The notes under the pieces were generated by a model. The model was not told the DNA's origin. It saw only the letters and a program-made list of their open reading frames with translations, and did no database searches. DNA of 64,000 nucleotides. It comes from Sapria himalayana (Eukaryota; Streptophyta; Magnoliopsida; Malpighiales; Rafflesiaceae). Location: contig JAREIK010000801.1 of NCBI GenBank assembly GCA_029783825.1, forward strand, positions 10,876,391-10,940,390, read 5' to 3'. Each line of letters opens with the position of its first letter. The first letter of the stretch is position 1. The position numbers and the translations under genes are program-made. Below are positions 49,030 through 58,289 of this stretch, in pieces.

Positions 49030-49460
49030 ATAGGGGGCATCTAAAGCAAGGCAGGGCATTTTTACTAGGGCCTAGTGGAGCCTGAGCTTTAGGCGTGCCT
49101 GAGGCGTGTTTGAGACAGGCACAGTCACTAACACTCATTGCACAGCACATATCCCTTAAATAGCAGCCACAGCACCTGTAATTGCACACACGTACAACCC
49201 CAATATTGCACACACATACAGTCTATTGTACAATGCCACGGCACACACATAGAACAATATTACTTGCACACATGTGCAATTCACCCACTGCACCATATCA
49301 CCATTGCACACACACACAAAACACCAACTGCACAACATCACAATTGCACACAAGAGATCATTGCACACACATACAACACCATTGCACAATATCACCACTG
49401 CACACACCATGCCACAATTTCCTCATTGCACACACATTGCACGAACAATATACAACACCA
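49030..49460. repeat. GGCGTGCCTGAGGCG-type fragment and CA-rich degenerate minisatellite
   Basis: Bases 49030-49130 carry a higher-GC fragment ('tttaggcgtgcctgaggcgtg') resembling the rim of the putative element ending near 54088. Bases 49140-49460 are irregular repeats of 'attgcacacacatacaacaccattgcacaa' type. These give His/Thr-rich and Val/Cys-rich open frames on the two strands, not taken as genes. The tract lies about 0.4 kb inside the intron from exon A. Confidence 0.7.
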
Positions 49461-49820
49461 CTCACTAGGATTTGAAAAAAAGAATAGTTTTAATACCATA
49501 TTAGAAAAAAAAAAACAAATCATAAAAAACTCAATATTAATCATAAAAATATATTGGTTAATAACCCTATATATTCTATGTTCAAAATCATATAGAGTAT
49601 CCGATATGATTAAATGCTAGTATAATTTACTAAAAAATGTCAATATAATTAAAGCAAATAATTCTAAATTAATATGACTTAATTTTTTATATTTACATAT
49701 AAAATAAGTTGGTAATCTTTTCAATGTGTGAGACCCAAGATAGACTAACAACCTGCACCACCATTTATAAAAAAACAGTCTTGCTGCAGAAAGAACGCAA
49801 ACTAGAAGCAATGCAGGTAC

Positions 49821-50369
49821 CTTGTTCAGTGCCACAGACACCCTTGGGCATTCCTGTAGATCCTGAGGTGTACATTAAATAACAGAACAATCTTTCTTTT
49901 TCTTTTTGACAAGACCAGGTTGAGTTTGATGGACCAAGTTGATTTTCAATAGATGCTTCCATATCAAACCATATAACAGGACAACTAACAGAGTCCTCAA
50001 AAAAATCTGATGTGTTTGAGTCATCAAAAGCAGATTTACAAAATGATGTTCTGCAAGAGATAACTAGACTGGCTTTGGATGAAGAGATCACAGACAATGT
50101 TTTAACTTTTGGCCATGATGGATCAAGAGGCAAGAAAGCCTCGCCACACCTTAGAATTGAAAGCAAAGAAATTATATATTCAACTGAAGGTGGCATATAT
50201 ATCCCCAATATTTTAGGTTTATATGTGCTGTTTTTGGTTGATTGCTCTGAAGTATGTTCCAATGGCTCCAATGGCTCCAATGGCTCCAATGGCTCCAACG
50301 GCTCCAATGGCTCCAATGGCTCCCTTGACATAAATAGATGGCCTGTTTCCTGCTCATCAACATGGTTAC
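49821..50369 (-). CDS. AAE19: Acyl-activating enzyme 19-like, exon A (N-terminal adenylation core)
   Basis: The acceptor 'cacgtgtcag' (AG at 50371-50370) gives an exon beginning with two bases of a split codon, then about 182 codons, and ending GAACAAG|GTACCT (donor 49820-49819). The peptide includes '[20 protein letters not shown]', '[13 protein letters not shown]' and the A3/P-loop motif '[13 protein letters not shown]', which binds ATP phosphates. An odd feature is a run of seven Pro-Leu-Glu triplets near its start (50261-50323), encoded by a 9-bp repeat. An ATG at 50397 lies upstream of the acceptor in the same frame. However, the conserved N-terminal part of the family is missing before it, so an upstream exon is expected and was not identified up to 64 kb. 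Confidence 0.88.
50261..50323 (-). repeat. Coding 9-bp tandem repeat, (Pro-Leu-Glu)x7
   Basis: Seven near-identical units AATGGCTCC on the plus strand (one has a T-to-C change), read as Pro-Leu-Glu on the minus strand inside exon A. It falls in a region between the N-terminal segment and the '[10 protein letters not shown]' block that I take to be a variable linker in this family. Confidence 0.92.
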
Positions 50370-50371
50370 CT

Positions 50372-52090
50372 GACACGTGGAAGTATACTTGGGTCATAAT
50401 TCAAAGTTATAATATGTAATAAAAGTAGACAAACAAGATATTGATAGTTTCTCCTGGATTCACAAATATGAAAATGGTAGATTATGAATGATGGGAAAAG
50501 TGGAACTTATAGAAGCCGAAAAAAGCATCTTTGGGCAACTAAAATGCAACAGCATGCAACAGAAAATTGATTATAACTGTAAAATCATATGCTGAAAAGT
50601 CCATCTTAATAATAATGATACATGCTTGCAATACATACAAAAGAAATCTTAGGACTATCGATAGAAAATAAAAAATAAATATATCACTTTGAGCCTACTA
50701 AGAACACTTTCCCTTGCTACTTAGTTTTGAGAAATTTTCCTAAAAGAAAAGGAATAATTGACAATTACTTGACATGGAAAATAGGTTCTTGATATCTTTT
50801 ATTTGAATTCACTTGTAGATTAGTTAATGATTACTAGACATGTTCAATATTATATTACTCCCCAAATCAAACAAAAATTTCCTAGGATCGAAGAAACATG
50901 AGCATGCTGCCCTAATAATTTCAGAAAGAGAGGGGAAGAGAGATAGAGAGAGAGAGAGAGGTGATGGGAGCGAAGGGGAGGGTAGAGAGCCAAAAGATTT
51001 ACCATTTAGTATTCTCATTGCATGAGGATGGGATACAAGAAAGATAATTATCAGATTCTTTTTCCAAAGAGTCCACCAACTCTGCTCTAGGGTGATCAAA
51101 GAGCTTACCCTTTGTGTTACTCACTAGAGAATAATATATGAGACTCTTCTATAAATCTTCGATTGAGTCATCTAAAAGTCTCTGATCCTTTATAATTTAT
51201 TCATTCTAACTCTTAATTATCAATTCAAAAAGACAATAACAAATAGTTAGGTTATAGGTGATCATTTTTTTCGTTCTTTTTATTTGTATGATTACAATTT
51301 TATTTTATTCAAATGTGAAGTTTTCAAAATTATTAGATATAATAACATCATCTTTAATCTTTTCAATCTTATCTGTTTATTAAACAAACTAAATTTTCCT
51401 CATCATCTTTTGTTTGCAGGTCATATAATAAAACAGTTCATTACTTATGTTATATTTTCTCTATTTGATATTATTTTGTAGGATTAAAAGACTACTAAAA
51501 ATATTTTTTTATTATTAAGAGGGGTGAAATAAGTGTATTTACTACACTTATTGGCACACTCTCCATATGTAAAGTTACTTTTGATTAACTTGTTACACAC
51601 TCTCAGCTTGGGCATCATTCATTTACAAAGCTTTGACTTATGTTCCTCTGTGTGATCTTCCTTAATAGTCAAAAACATTTCCATATGATTCACTTAGAAA
51701 ATTAAAAAACTGGTAAAATAGTTTATCATGATTATTAAAGGCAGTTTGGTATTTTTTTCAGTATTTTTCTATTTACTTGATTTTATATTTTAAAGAAAGA
51801 ATTTAAATTTTACCGATTTTTTCTCATTTTTCATAAAATAAATAAAACTCAATTTCAACATAATATTAATATAATTAGAAATAATAAAATACTAGACTAC
51901 AATTCTTTAGAAAACAAAATTCATATATAAAATCATCAAATTCTAAAAATAAAAACTCAATAAGAAATAACATATATGTCATACCATTATAAAATGCATC
52001 AATGGATTATGACATCTCACATGTTGAGTATTCCTAACAATAATAAAATAAAACAAATAAAAACAAAATAAAAAATAAATTACAAATTAA
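50372..52090. other. Upstream of exon A; no confirmed exon
   Basis: A GA-rich tract at about 50932-50960 ('agagatagagagagagagag') sits inside a 50824-51099 minus-strand open frame that is largely low complexity. A different minus-strand frame across 51108-51003 gives about 35 residues of ordinary composition ('LFDHPRAELVDSLEKES') just before a GTAAAT, and could be a small exon. I could not tie it to the AAE19 N-terminus. The rest is AT-rich without features. Confidence 0.3.
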
Positions 52091-52195
52091 AAGCTACAAC
52101 ACTCCCACACAAATTGATTTGTAAAGATTCAGAATATTAAGCTTGAAAAAAGTAAAGATAACTAATGTGTCTTCATGATTTTCGTCAAAATTTTA
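52091..52195 (-). pseudogene. 3' end of copia copy A with polypurine tract and LTR start
   Basis: On the minus strand the peptide 'LNILNLYKSICVGVL' matches the copia C-terminus. The DNA then reads 'caatttgtGTGGGAG' (purine-rich tract) followed by 'TGTTGTAGCTTTTAATTTG', an LTR start at about 52098. This is the distal end of the element whose RNase H continues at 54090 beyond an insertion. Confidence 0.55.
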
Positions 52196-54088
52196 AAAGG
52201 TGAAAGCGTAAGACGAGATATTTTTATGTTCGTGGGACGAGACATAAGCCTCAAGATGTTAAGGGGTATGTTTTTTGAGCATCATAATATATAATTAATT
52301 AATATTTTAAAATATATAAAATAAAATAGCATAAATAAAAACATAAAAATAATTCATTAGAATTATTTTAAAAAAACATATTTGTTTACTACTTTCACAA
52401 AAAATCATAACAGAGTCATAAAATAGAAAATAGATTTAACGATACTAATAATTTTTAACTTTAACAAAAAATCATAACTATGTCATAAAATAAGAATTAG
52501 AATAAATTATTTTAATGTAAATTTTCTTCTTCAAGGACATCTTCATCCTCATCTAATATATCAAAAATAAAAAAAAAATGTTCACTATCATGTATCCTCA
52601 TTTAATATAAATTTATATCTTCATCAATTAGTATAAAATTGAACTTCTTTTTATCTTTGTCTCTATTTGTACCTAGTATAAATTATTAATTAGATATAAA
52701 TATTATAAGTTCTTGAATCAATAGAACTCATTCTAAAAAACAACAATAACAATAATTAAAACATAATTTATATAAAAATTATAAAGATATAATTAAATAC
52801 AAAATAAGAATATTTTAGATTTATCAAATTAAAAAAATATAATTAAATATATAATTTAAAATTATTTTATAAATTATATAATATGAATTGTTCTATTAAA
52901 TAATAACATGAAATTATTGGTATTTTATAATAAATTAAAATTTTTTTGTCAAATTTGAATTTATATATAAACAATATTTTATCATTCAAGAAAATTATTT
53001 AAATTTTTATCATATATATATTATACATTATTTTGTAAATTATATAAATTTAGGAATGTTTAGATTTATTCAATTAAAAAAATATAATTGAATGATTTAT
53101 TTTTTTTTTGATTTATCTCATATAAAATATACATTATTTTATCAAATAGATGATAATTTCATAAAAATAATATATCTGACTAATTTCATACACAGAAGAT
53201 AATTTTATTCAAACTCAAAAAATTGTGATCTGATTCATAAAAATATTAGAAAAAAAAAAATCAGATTTTGATTTCAGAAATAAATGATAATCCTCTAAAT
53301 GGTAGAATGATTATTAATTTATAAAGCTATATACTATAGGTGATATGATCAATGAGAGCTAATTTTAACACAATTTTCGATATGATAATTTAAGAGTACA
53401 AAATCAAAAGAGAATGATATTACTATTGACAAGTCTCAAAAATTATAGGCAAACAAGTAGATAAAATATAGCATCCTTCTTATCCATCTTGGTCCTTATC
53501 AAATATCAATCATAAACTTAAATAAAAAAAATAAGGATAAAATAAAGCTCCACATCTTACACAGTTAGTATCTTGTCATACCAATGAAAAATAGGAAAAA
53601 AATAAGAGAAACAAAGAAACTTAGCCAATGAAAATAAGAGAAAGACAACTTGAATAAGCGTTACGTGGAGGGAAGATGAGAGAGCAACCAGAATCAAGAG
53701 ACGAGGAGATGTGGAGCTTCGATTCCGACTAACAATCAATACTACAATGCTAACAGAAAGCTAATTTTTTGGCGACAAAACTTCCACAAGTTAGATTTTT
53801 TTCTCTCTTTTCTTTTTATATCAAAAACAAATGATTAGGTTGAATATTCAGGTGTTTTTTATTTATATTTTATAGTTTTAGTTTTAATTTTAATAACCAA
53901 ACGATGGAAATTTGTGAAGCATACACCTCGACTGAGAAGGCAGAGAAGACATACACTTTTATGCCTTTTATGCACCTCGGCTAAAAAAGCATACACCTTC
54001 TATACTATTCGCTTCTTTTGGAATATCTCGGGGCATTTTCAAACTACCTCACTTCAAGGCACGCTTCAAAAATGCCTTTGGAAATACT
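52196..54088. mobile_element. Putative insertion inside copia copy A (about 1.9 kb)
   Basis: The flanks carry a near-duplicate, 'ttttcgtcaaaat' (about 52182-52194) and 'ttttcgtaaaaat' (54091-54103), where copy B has only one 'ttcgtgaaaat' (about 56970). Inner ends are loosely inverted: 'aaaaggtgaaagcgt' on the left and 'acgcttcaaaaatgccttt' on the right. The interior is mostly AT-rich. An open frame on the minus strand at 53557-53739 shows no family features. The class is unknown, and the duplicated flank is longer than usual for hAT. Confidence 0.45.
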
Positions 54089-54089
54089 A

Positions 54090-54717
54090 ATTTTCGTAAA
54101 AATATTCATTGGTTGATCTTCTGTATAAATATAAATTATAGAAATAATCACATCATAAATCATTTCCCTAATAAAAAAATATTTCACCTCTATGTCGTTT
54201 GTCTGATCATAAAATAATAGATTGAAATTGAGCACACTATATAACTATCATAATAATAAGTTCTAGAATAAGATAAAAAATTGAATCTCCTCGAATAGGT
54301 TTTTGATCCAAAATATCTAGCATATAACTATCATCATTACTATAAAATCTCTCTTCACTATATATCAATATAATCGTCTACCTCTTACTTTTCTAGGTGA
54401 AAAATATTATCTCCAAGAAAAGTATAAAACTCATAAAGAATCTTCTCTATGTATAAGTTGGTGCCCAGCTCAAAAACCAAAAAACCTTACTAATTATAAG
54501 TATTCATTATCATTTAACAAGATCTCAAGCCCTGAAGACTCCATTGCATACCTTTGTATGTGAAGAAGTCTAAGAAATAACAAATCATACTAATTACATA
54601 ATATATATTTGGTTTGATAATGATCAAATAATTAAATTTCTTTTTCTTCTTAAAGTAGTACAACTAATAAAAAGAGTGACATTAGACAAAAAATCAATAT
54701 ATGTGTTAATCAAAGTA
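54090..54717 (-). pseudogene. Copia RNase H remnant, copy A (first part)
   Basis: The minus-strand peptide at 54235-54044 includes 'FYDQTNDIEVKYFFIRE' (H-D-x-T-K-H-I-E-V-D-x-H-F-I-R-E) and 'EDQPMNIFTKIS' (x-x-Q-x-A-D-I-F-T-K-x-L), the copia RNase H C-terminus. It is collinear with copy B at about 56960-57610 and is interrupted at 54718-54725 by hAT-like element 2. Confidence 0.8.
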
Positions 54718-54903
54718 CCTGCTAGCTGTGTTGCACGGATACGGCTAGGGTGTGCCGTGTCCACGTGTCGGACACGTGGACACGGCGACACGCGTCGGAC
54801 ACGCGTCGGATACGTGTCCGACCAGCCACGTGGCGTATCGGACACAAATCCGTATGCGATACGCCACGTGGCGTATCGGATACGCGTCGGAGACGTATCC
54901 GAC

Positions 54904-54937
54904 GAGTTTTTCGGAAACAATCGTTTCCGAAAAACTC
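54904..54937. repeat. Perfect hairpin, 15-bp arms
   Basis: GAGTTTTTCGGAAAC and its exact complement flank a 4-base AATC loop, within hAT-like element 2. Its TTTCGG word is also the core of the adjacent G-rich tandem array. Confidence 0.9.
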
Positions 54938-54969
54938 CAGACGCGTCGTTTACCTACCGACGCGTCGTT

Positions 54970-55290
54970 AGAGGGTTTCGGGAGGGGGTTTCGGAAAATC
55001 GGGTGGAGGGGAGGGGGTTTCGGAAAATCGGATGGAGGGGAGGGGGTTTCGGGAGGGGGGTTCGGGGAGGGGGGGTTTCGGGAGGGGGAGGGGGGGGGGA
55101 GAGGGTTTCGGGAGGGGGTTTCGGGAGTGATTTTCGGGAGGGGGGTGGAGGGGGGTTTCGGGAGGGATTTTCGGGAGGGGGGAAAAAGGTTCTGGAGAGA
55201 GGATTTTCGGGGAAAAAGGTTCTGGATGGGAAAAAGGTTCTGGAAAAAGGTTCGGGAGGGATTTTCGGGGAGGGGGGAGGGGAGAGAGGA
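54970..55290. repeat. G-rich tandem array with quadruplex potential
   Basis: Irregular units of 'gggagggggtttcggg' and 'ggaaaaaggttctgg' type, about 320 bp, with many runs of three to nine G on the plus strand. Several intervals satisfy the simple four-run G-quadruplex pattern. Confidence 0.85.
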
Positions 55291-55782
55291 TGTTAGAGGT
55301 TTAAATTTTTTTTTAAATTAATTTAAAAAATAGAATTTTAAATTATTTTAAAATACTGTATCTTATATTATTTTAAAATACTATATTTTAAATTATTTTA
55401 AAATACTATATTTAAAATATATGTTAGAGAGAGTTAGAAGCTGTAACGGGAGGGGGCAGGGCCGCAGGGGTTAGAGGGCTTAAATATATATTTTTTATAT
55501 TTTAATTATTATTGTTTGTTTAATATATATACAAAATATAATAAACAAATAATTTATTTTAATTTTATTTAAGCCCTCTAAATTTTTATTTATCAAAATA
55601 TCTTAGCATTTTTTTTATTTATCTAAATTTATGTTAATAGATAATATTTATATTTAATTTTTTTTTCATGCCGTGTCCTAGCCGTATCCGTATCCTAGTT
55701 TTTTGGAATTTGTCGTGTCCCCGTATCCTGCCGTGTCGTATCCCCGTGTCCGTATCCGTGTCCGTGCAACATAGCCTGCTAG

Positions 55783-56206
55783 ACCATGGCCCCAAAAACT
55801 AACCTATATGAGTGTATCAACCACATACACCCTCTGTGACAATACAATACATCTCTTAGAATATATTATCTTGATCCAAAGAAAATATTTAAGTCTTTCA
55901 AGATATTTCATATGAAATTATGATTAAAGCTACTCCTTAAGTTGGATATTTCTCAACTCATCTTCACGCATAATCAGAATACCAATTATATATATAACAG
56001 ACAAAATTATTCTATCATCAAAACTCATAATCCAAGCTTAGAGTAACTGCTTTCAACCCTACATTGTTTTTTGCATTTTGTAGACTACGTTGAATTATGA
56101 TGCACAAACCAATGTGGTTGCTCCAAATACACTATCTCCTCAAGCTCACCATGAACAAAGATATCTTTCATGTTTAATTGATATATAGTATATACTATAT
56201 AAAAAT
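55783..56206 (-). pseudogene. Copia RT remnant, copy A (second part)
   Basis: Continues copy A after element 2. Phrases such as 'gtatcaaccacatacaccctctgtgacaatacaata' and 'gctccaaatacactatctcctcaagctcaccatgaacaaagatat' match copy B at about 57650-57690 and 57960-58000 respectively. Interrupted at its far end by the hAT MITE at 56207-56890, after which it runs to about 56950. Confidence 0.75.
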
Positions 56207-56890
56207 TAGAGGTGTCAAATGAGACGGGTCAGGCTAGCTCGGCTCATTTTTTAGCTGGCCCGCCCGTGCTTTCTTGCCTGGCCAGGCACGGCACGGTTAC
56301 TATACCGTGTCGTGCCTGGCCAAGCACGGTTCTGTGGAGGCCAGCCCGGCACGAGCCCACGGCACAGAACTGCCGGGTTCGATGCGGTCGGGCTGAACCC
56401 CTAATATTAAAAAAATTAGGGGTACGGCAGCACGCCGTCGCACCAGCGCACGCCAAACCTCTAATTTAAAAAGAATTAGGGTTTCGGCACGCGCCGACGC
56501 ACCACCAAAACCCTAATTTTAAAAAAATTAGAATCGCGCCGCCACCCTGCCCGAAACCCTAATTTTAAAAAAAAAATCATATTCTCGTCTTATGCGGAGG
56601 TACCGTGCCAACGGGCCACGATACCATGCCGAGCCAAGCACGGCACGAGGCCCGGTTGGCTTCGGCACGGCACGACACTATTGGTGCCGTGGTCGAGCAC
56701 GACACGATTGGTGCCGTGGTCGAGCACGACACGATTGGTGCCGTGGTCGAGCACGACACGATTGGAGTCGTGGTCGAGCACGGCACAAGCCAGCGCATGG
56801 GAAATTCCCTTGTCGGGCCGGCCCAGACACGGCTGAATCGTGCTAGGCCTCGTGCCGGACCGGGCCGGCCCTGCCCGGTTGACACCTCTA
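56207..56890. mobile_element. GC-rich hAT-type MITE (684 bp) with 8-bp target duplication
   Basis: Ends 'TAGAGGTGTCAAATGAGACGGG' and, in complement, 'TAGAGGTGTCAACCGGGCAGG' share the terminal 12 bases exactly. Flanks ATAAAAAT (56199-56206) and ATAAGAAT (56891-56898) match at 7 of 8. The interior has 'ggcacggcacg' words, repeated 'ccctaattttaaaaaaattag' segments (56400-56575) and a 27-bp tandem (56680-56790). Same family ends as the 26.8-kb element; the interiors differ. Confidence 0.9.
56680..56790. repeat. 27-bp tandem repeat inside the MITE
   Basis: About four units of 'gattggtgccgtggtcgagcacgacac'. Since 27 is a multiple of 3, repeated-peptide open frames arise on both strands; they are not genes. 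Confidence 0.9.
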
Positions 56891-56959
56891 ATAAGAATGT
56901 ATATGATCATCTAAGTCACTAGGAACTAGAGAAAAATTATCATGGCCATCTTCGTGAAA

Positions 56960-58190
56960 ATGTTTAATAGTTAAACTATTGTATGAATATAAGTTATAGA
57001 AATGATCACATCCTTAATCATCTCAATAAAAAATAATAATGAACATTTATGTGTTTCAACTACTCTTGAAACACTAAAATTAAAGATTATATTTCTCACT
57101 TTCTAACTATCATAATAAATAGTGGTCATAGTAGAAAGTAAAAGATCAAATCTCCTCGAGTATTAATTAGAACCAAAATATTTAGAAGATAACCATCATC
57201 ATCACTTTGAACTCTACCTTTGTATTGAATCTTAATACAATTATCTCTCTCTTACTTTTTAGGTGACAAAATTATCTTCATGAAAAAAATAAACTCATAA
57301 TAGATCTCTTCAATATGCAAGATGATGACCAACCCAAATCCAAAAATCCTACTAATTATAAGTATCAAAGATAGTTGAATGACATCTCAAGTCTTAGAGA
57401 TTTTTTTTGTATATCTTAATATGTGAAGAGTTACGTCCAGGTGAATATGTTGAGGAGAATCTAGTAAACAACTAACCATACTAATTACATAAGTTATATT
57501 TGATTTTATGATGATCAAATAGTTAATTTTCATTGTGATTCTCCTAAAAATAATATAATCAATAACAAAAGTAGCATCGAAGAAAAAACCAATATATGGT
57601 TCAATCAAATAACTGTTAGAGCGTGACTCAACAAACCAATACATATTAATATATCAACCACATATCTCCTTTGTGACAATATAATATCTCTTAGAGTAGA
57701 CTACTTTGATTCAAATAAAGTATTTAAGTCTCTCGAGTTTTTTCTTCCAAAATTATAACTAAAAATACTTCTTAAATATTAAGTTGAGTAATTTTTAACT
57801 TGTCCTCTCCAATAATTAGAATATCATTCAAGTGCACAAAAAAACAAATTTATTTAGTCATTAGAACTTGCAAAACAAGCGTTCAATGACTACTTCCAAC
57901 CATATAATAGGTTTTCGCATTTTACAGATTATGTCTGACTATGATGTTCAAACAAATGTGGGTGCTCCAAATATACCTCTTCAAGTCACCATGAACAAAG
58001 ACATTCTTTATATTTAACTGGTATATATTCCTTAAGACTTTGTATGTAAGTCAATTTAGTCACTAGATAAAAAAAATCACAATAATCCACACCAAATATT
58101 TGAGTGAACCACTTCATTACAAGGCTCACCTTAAGGTGATCCACCCTCTCATATGTGGGTTTCAGATTTTGTTTACGTTCATCCAAGAAA
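56960..58190 (-). pseudogene. Copia RT-RNase H remnant, copy B (tandem copy of A)
   Basis: The minus-strand peptide at 58186-57986 starts the RT domain: 'MKWFTQIFGVDYCDFFYLVT' (x-x-x-F-x-Q-x-x-G-I-D-Y-x-E-T-F-S-P-V). Further left follow 'IKNVFVHGDLK' (V-K-x-A-F-L-x-G-x-L), 'FFVHLNDILIIGED' (L-L-V-Y-V-D-D-I-x-I) and 'HLDVTLHILRYTK' (H-x-x-A-x-x-R-I-L-R-Y-x-K). It is collinear with copy A across about 1.2 kb. Stops throughout. Confidence 0.82.
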
Positions 58191-58289
58191 TTTAAATGAT
58201 AAACTTATTTTATTTTTCATGCAGATAAATTGTTGTTGGAGTGTGCCGATCAAATCATGGTTTATTCAAAACCACAAAATATAGAGAAT

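Larger units (their letters stand above)
42951..49820 (-). other. Intron of about 6.9 kb in the AAE19-like gene
   Basis: Donor GT at 49820-49819, acceptor AG at 42952-42951. Contains copia fragments in both orientations (43.4-45.4 minus; 45.5-47.2 plus), two hAT-type insertions with target duplications (44072-45248 and 46148-46855), AT microsatellites and a CA-rich minisatellite near the 5' end of the intron. Bases 47.2-48.7 kb show no recognisable gene. Confidence 0.8.
54726..55774 (-). mobile_element. Modular hAT-like element 2 (1049 bp) with 8-bp target duplication
   Basis: CCTGCTAG flanks both ends (54718-54725, 55775-55782). The homologous empty site in copy B (about 57610) reads 'ataactgttagagcg', with a single copy. 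Ends: 'CTGTGTTGCACGGATACGG' and, in complement, 'CTATGTTGCACGGACACGG'. Read in complement it has the same order as element 1: ACGGGGATACG rim; 'ggatacggctaggacacgg'; AT-rich block (about 55300-55670); pyrimidine-rich tandem array (complement of 54970-55290); G-box palindrome; GTGTCGGACACGTGGACAC rim. No transposase; the Gly/Arg-rich open frames are products of the G-rich array. Confidence 0.88.

Noticed and set aside
49138..49620. His/Thr-rich 160-residue open frame
   Set aside because: Arises from the CA-rich 'attgcacacacatac' minisatellite in an intron.
50012..50419. Plus-strand open frame with Gly-Ser-Asn repeats
   Set aside because: Shadow of exon A of the AAE19-like gene on the opposite strand, including its 9-bp repeat.
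53557..53739. Minus-strand 60-residue open frame considered as the missing first exon of AAE19
   Set aside because: No resemblance to the conserved N-terminus, no splice signals identified, and it lies inside a putative insertion within copia copy A.
54676..55321. Gly/Arg-rich open frames of about 190-206 residues
   Set aside because: Made by the G-rich tandem array of hAT-like element 2; composition is wholly determined by the repeat.
56212..56922. Open frames with 'DTIGAVVEH' repeats and opposite-strand partners
   Set aside because: Generated by a 27-bp tandem repeat within the GC-rich MITE; they cross the element ends into the flanking copia.
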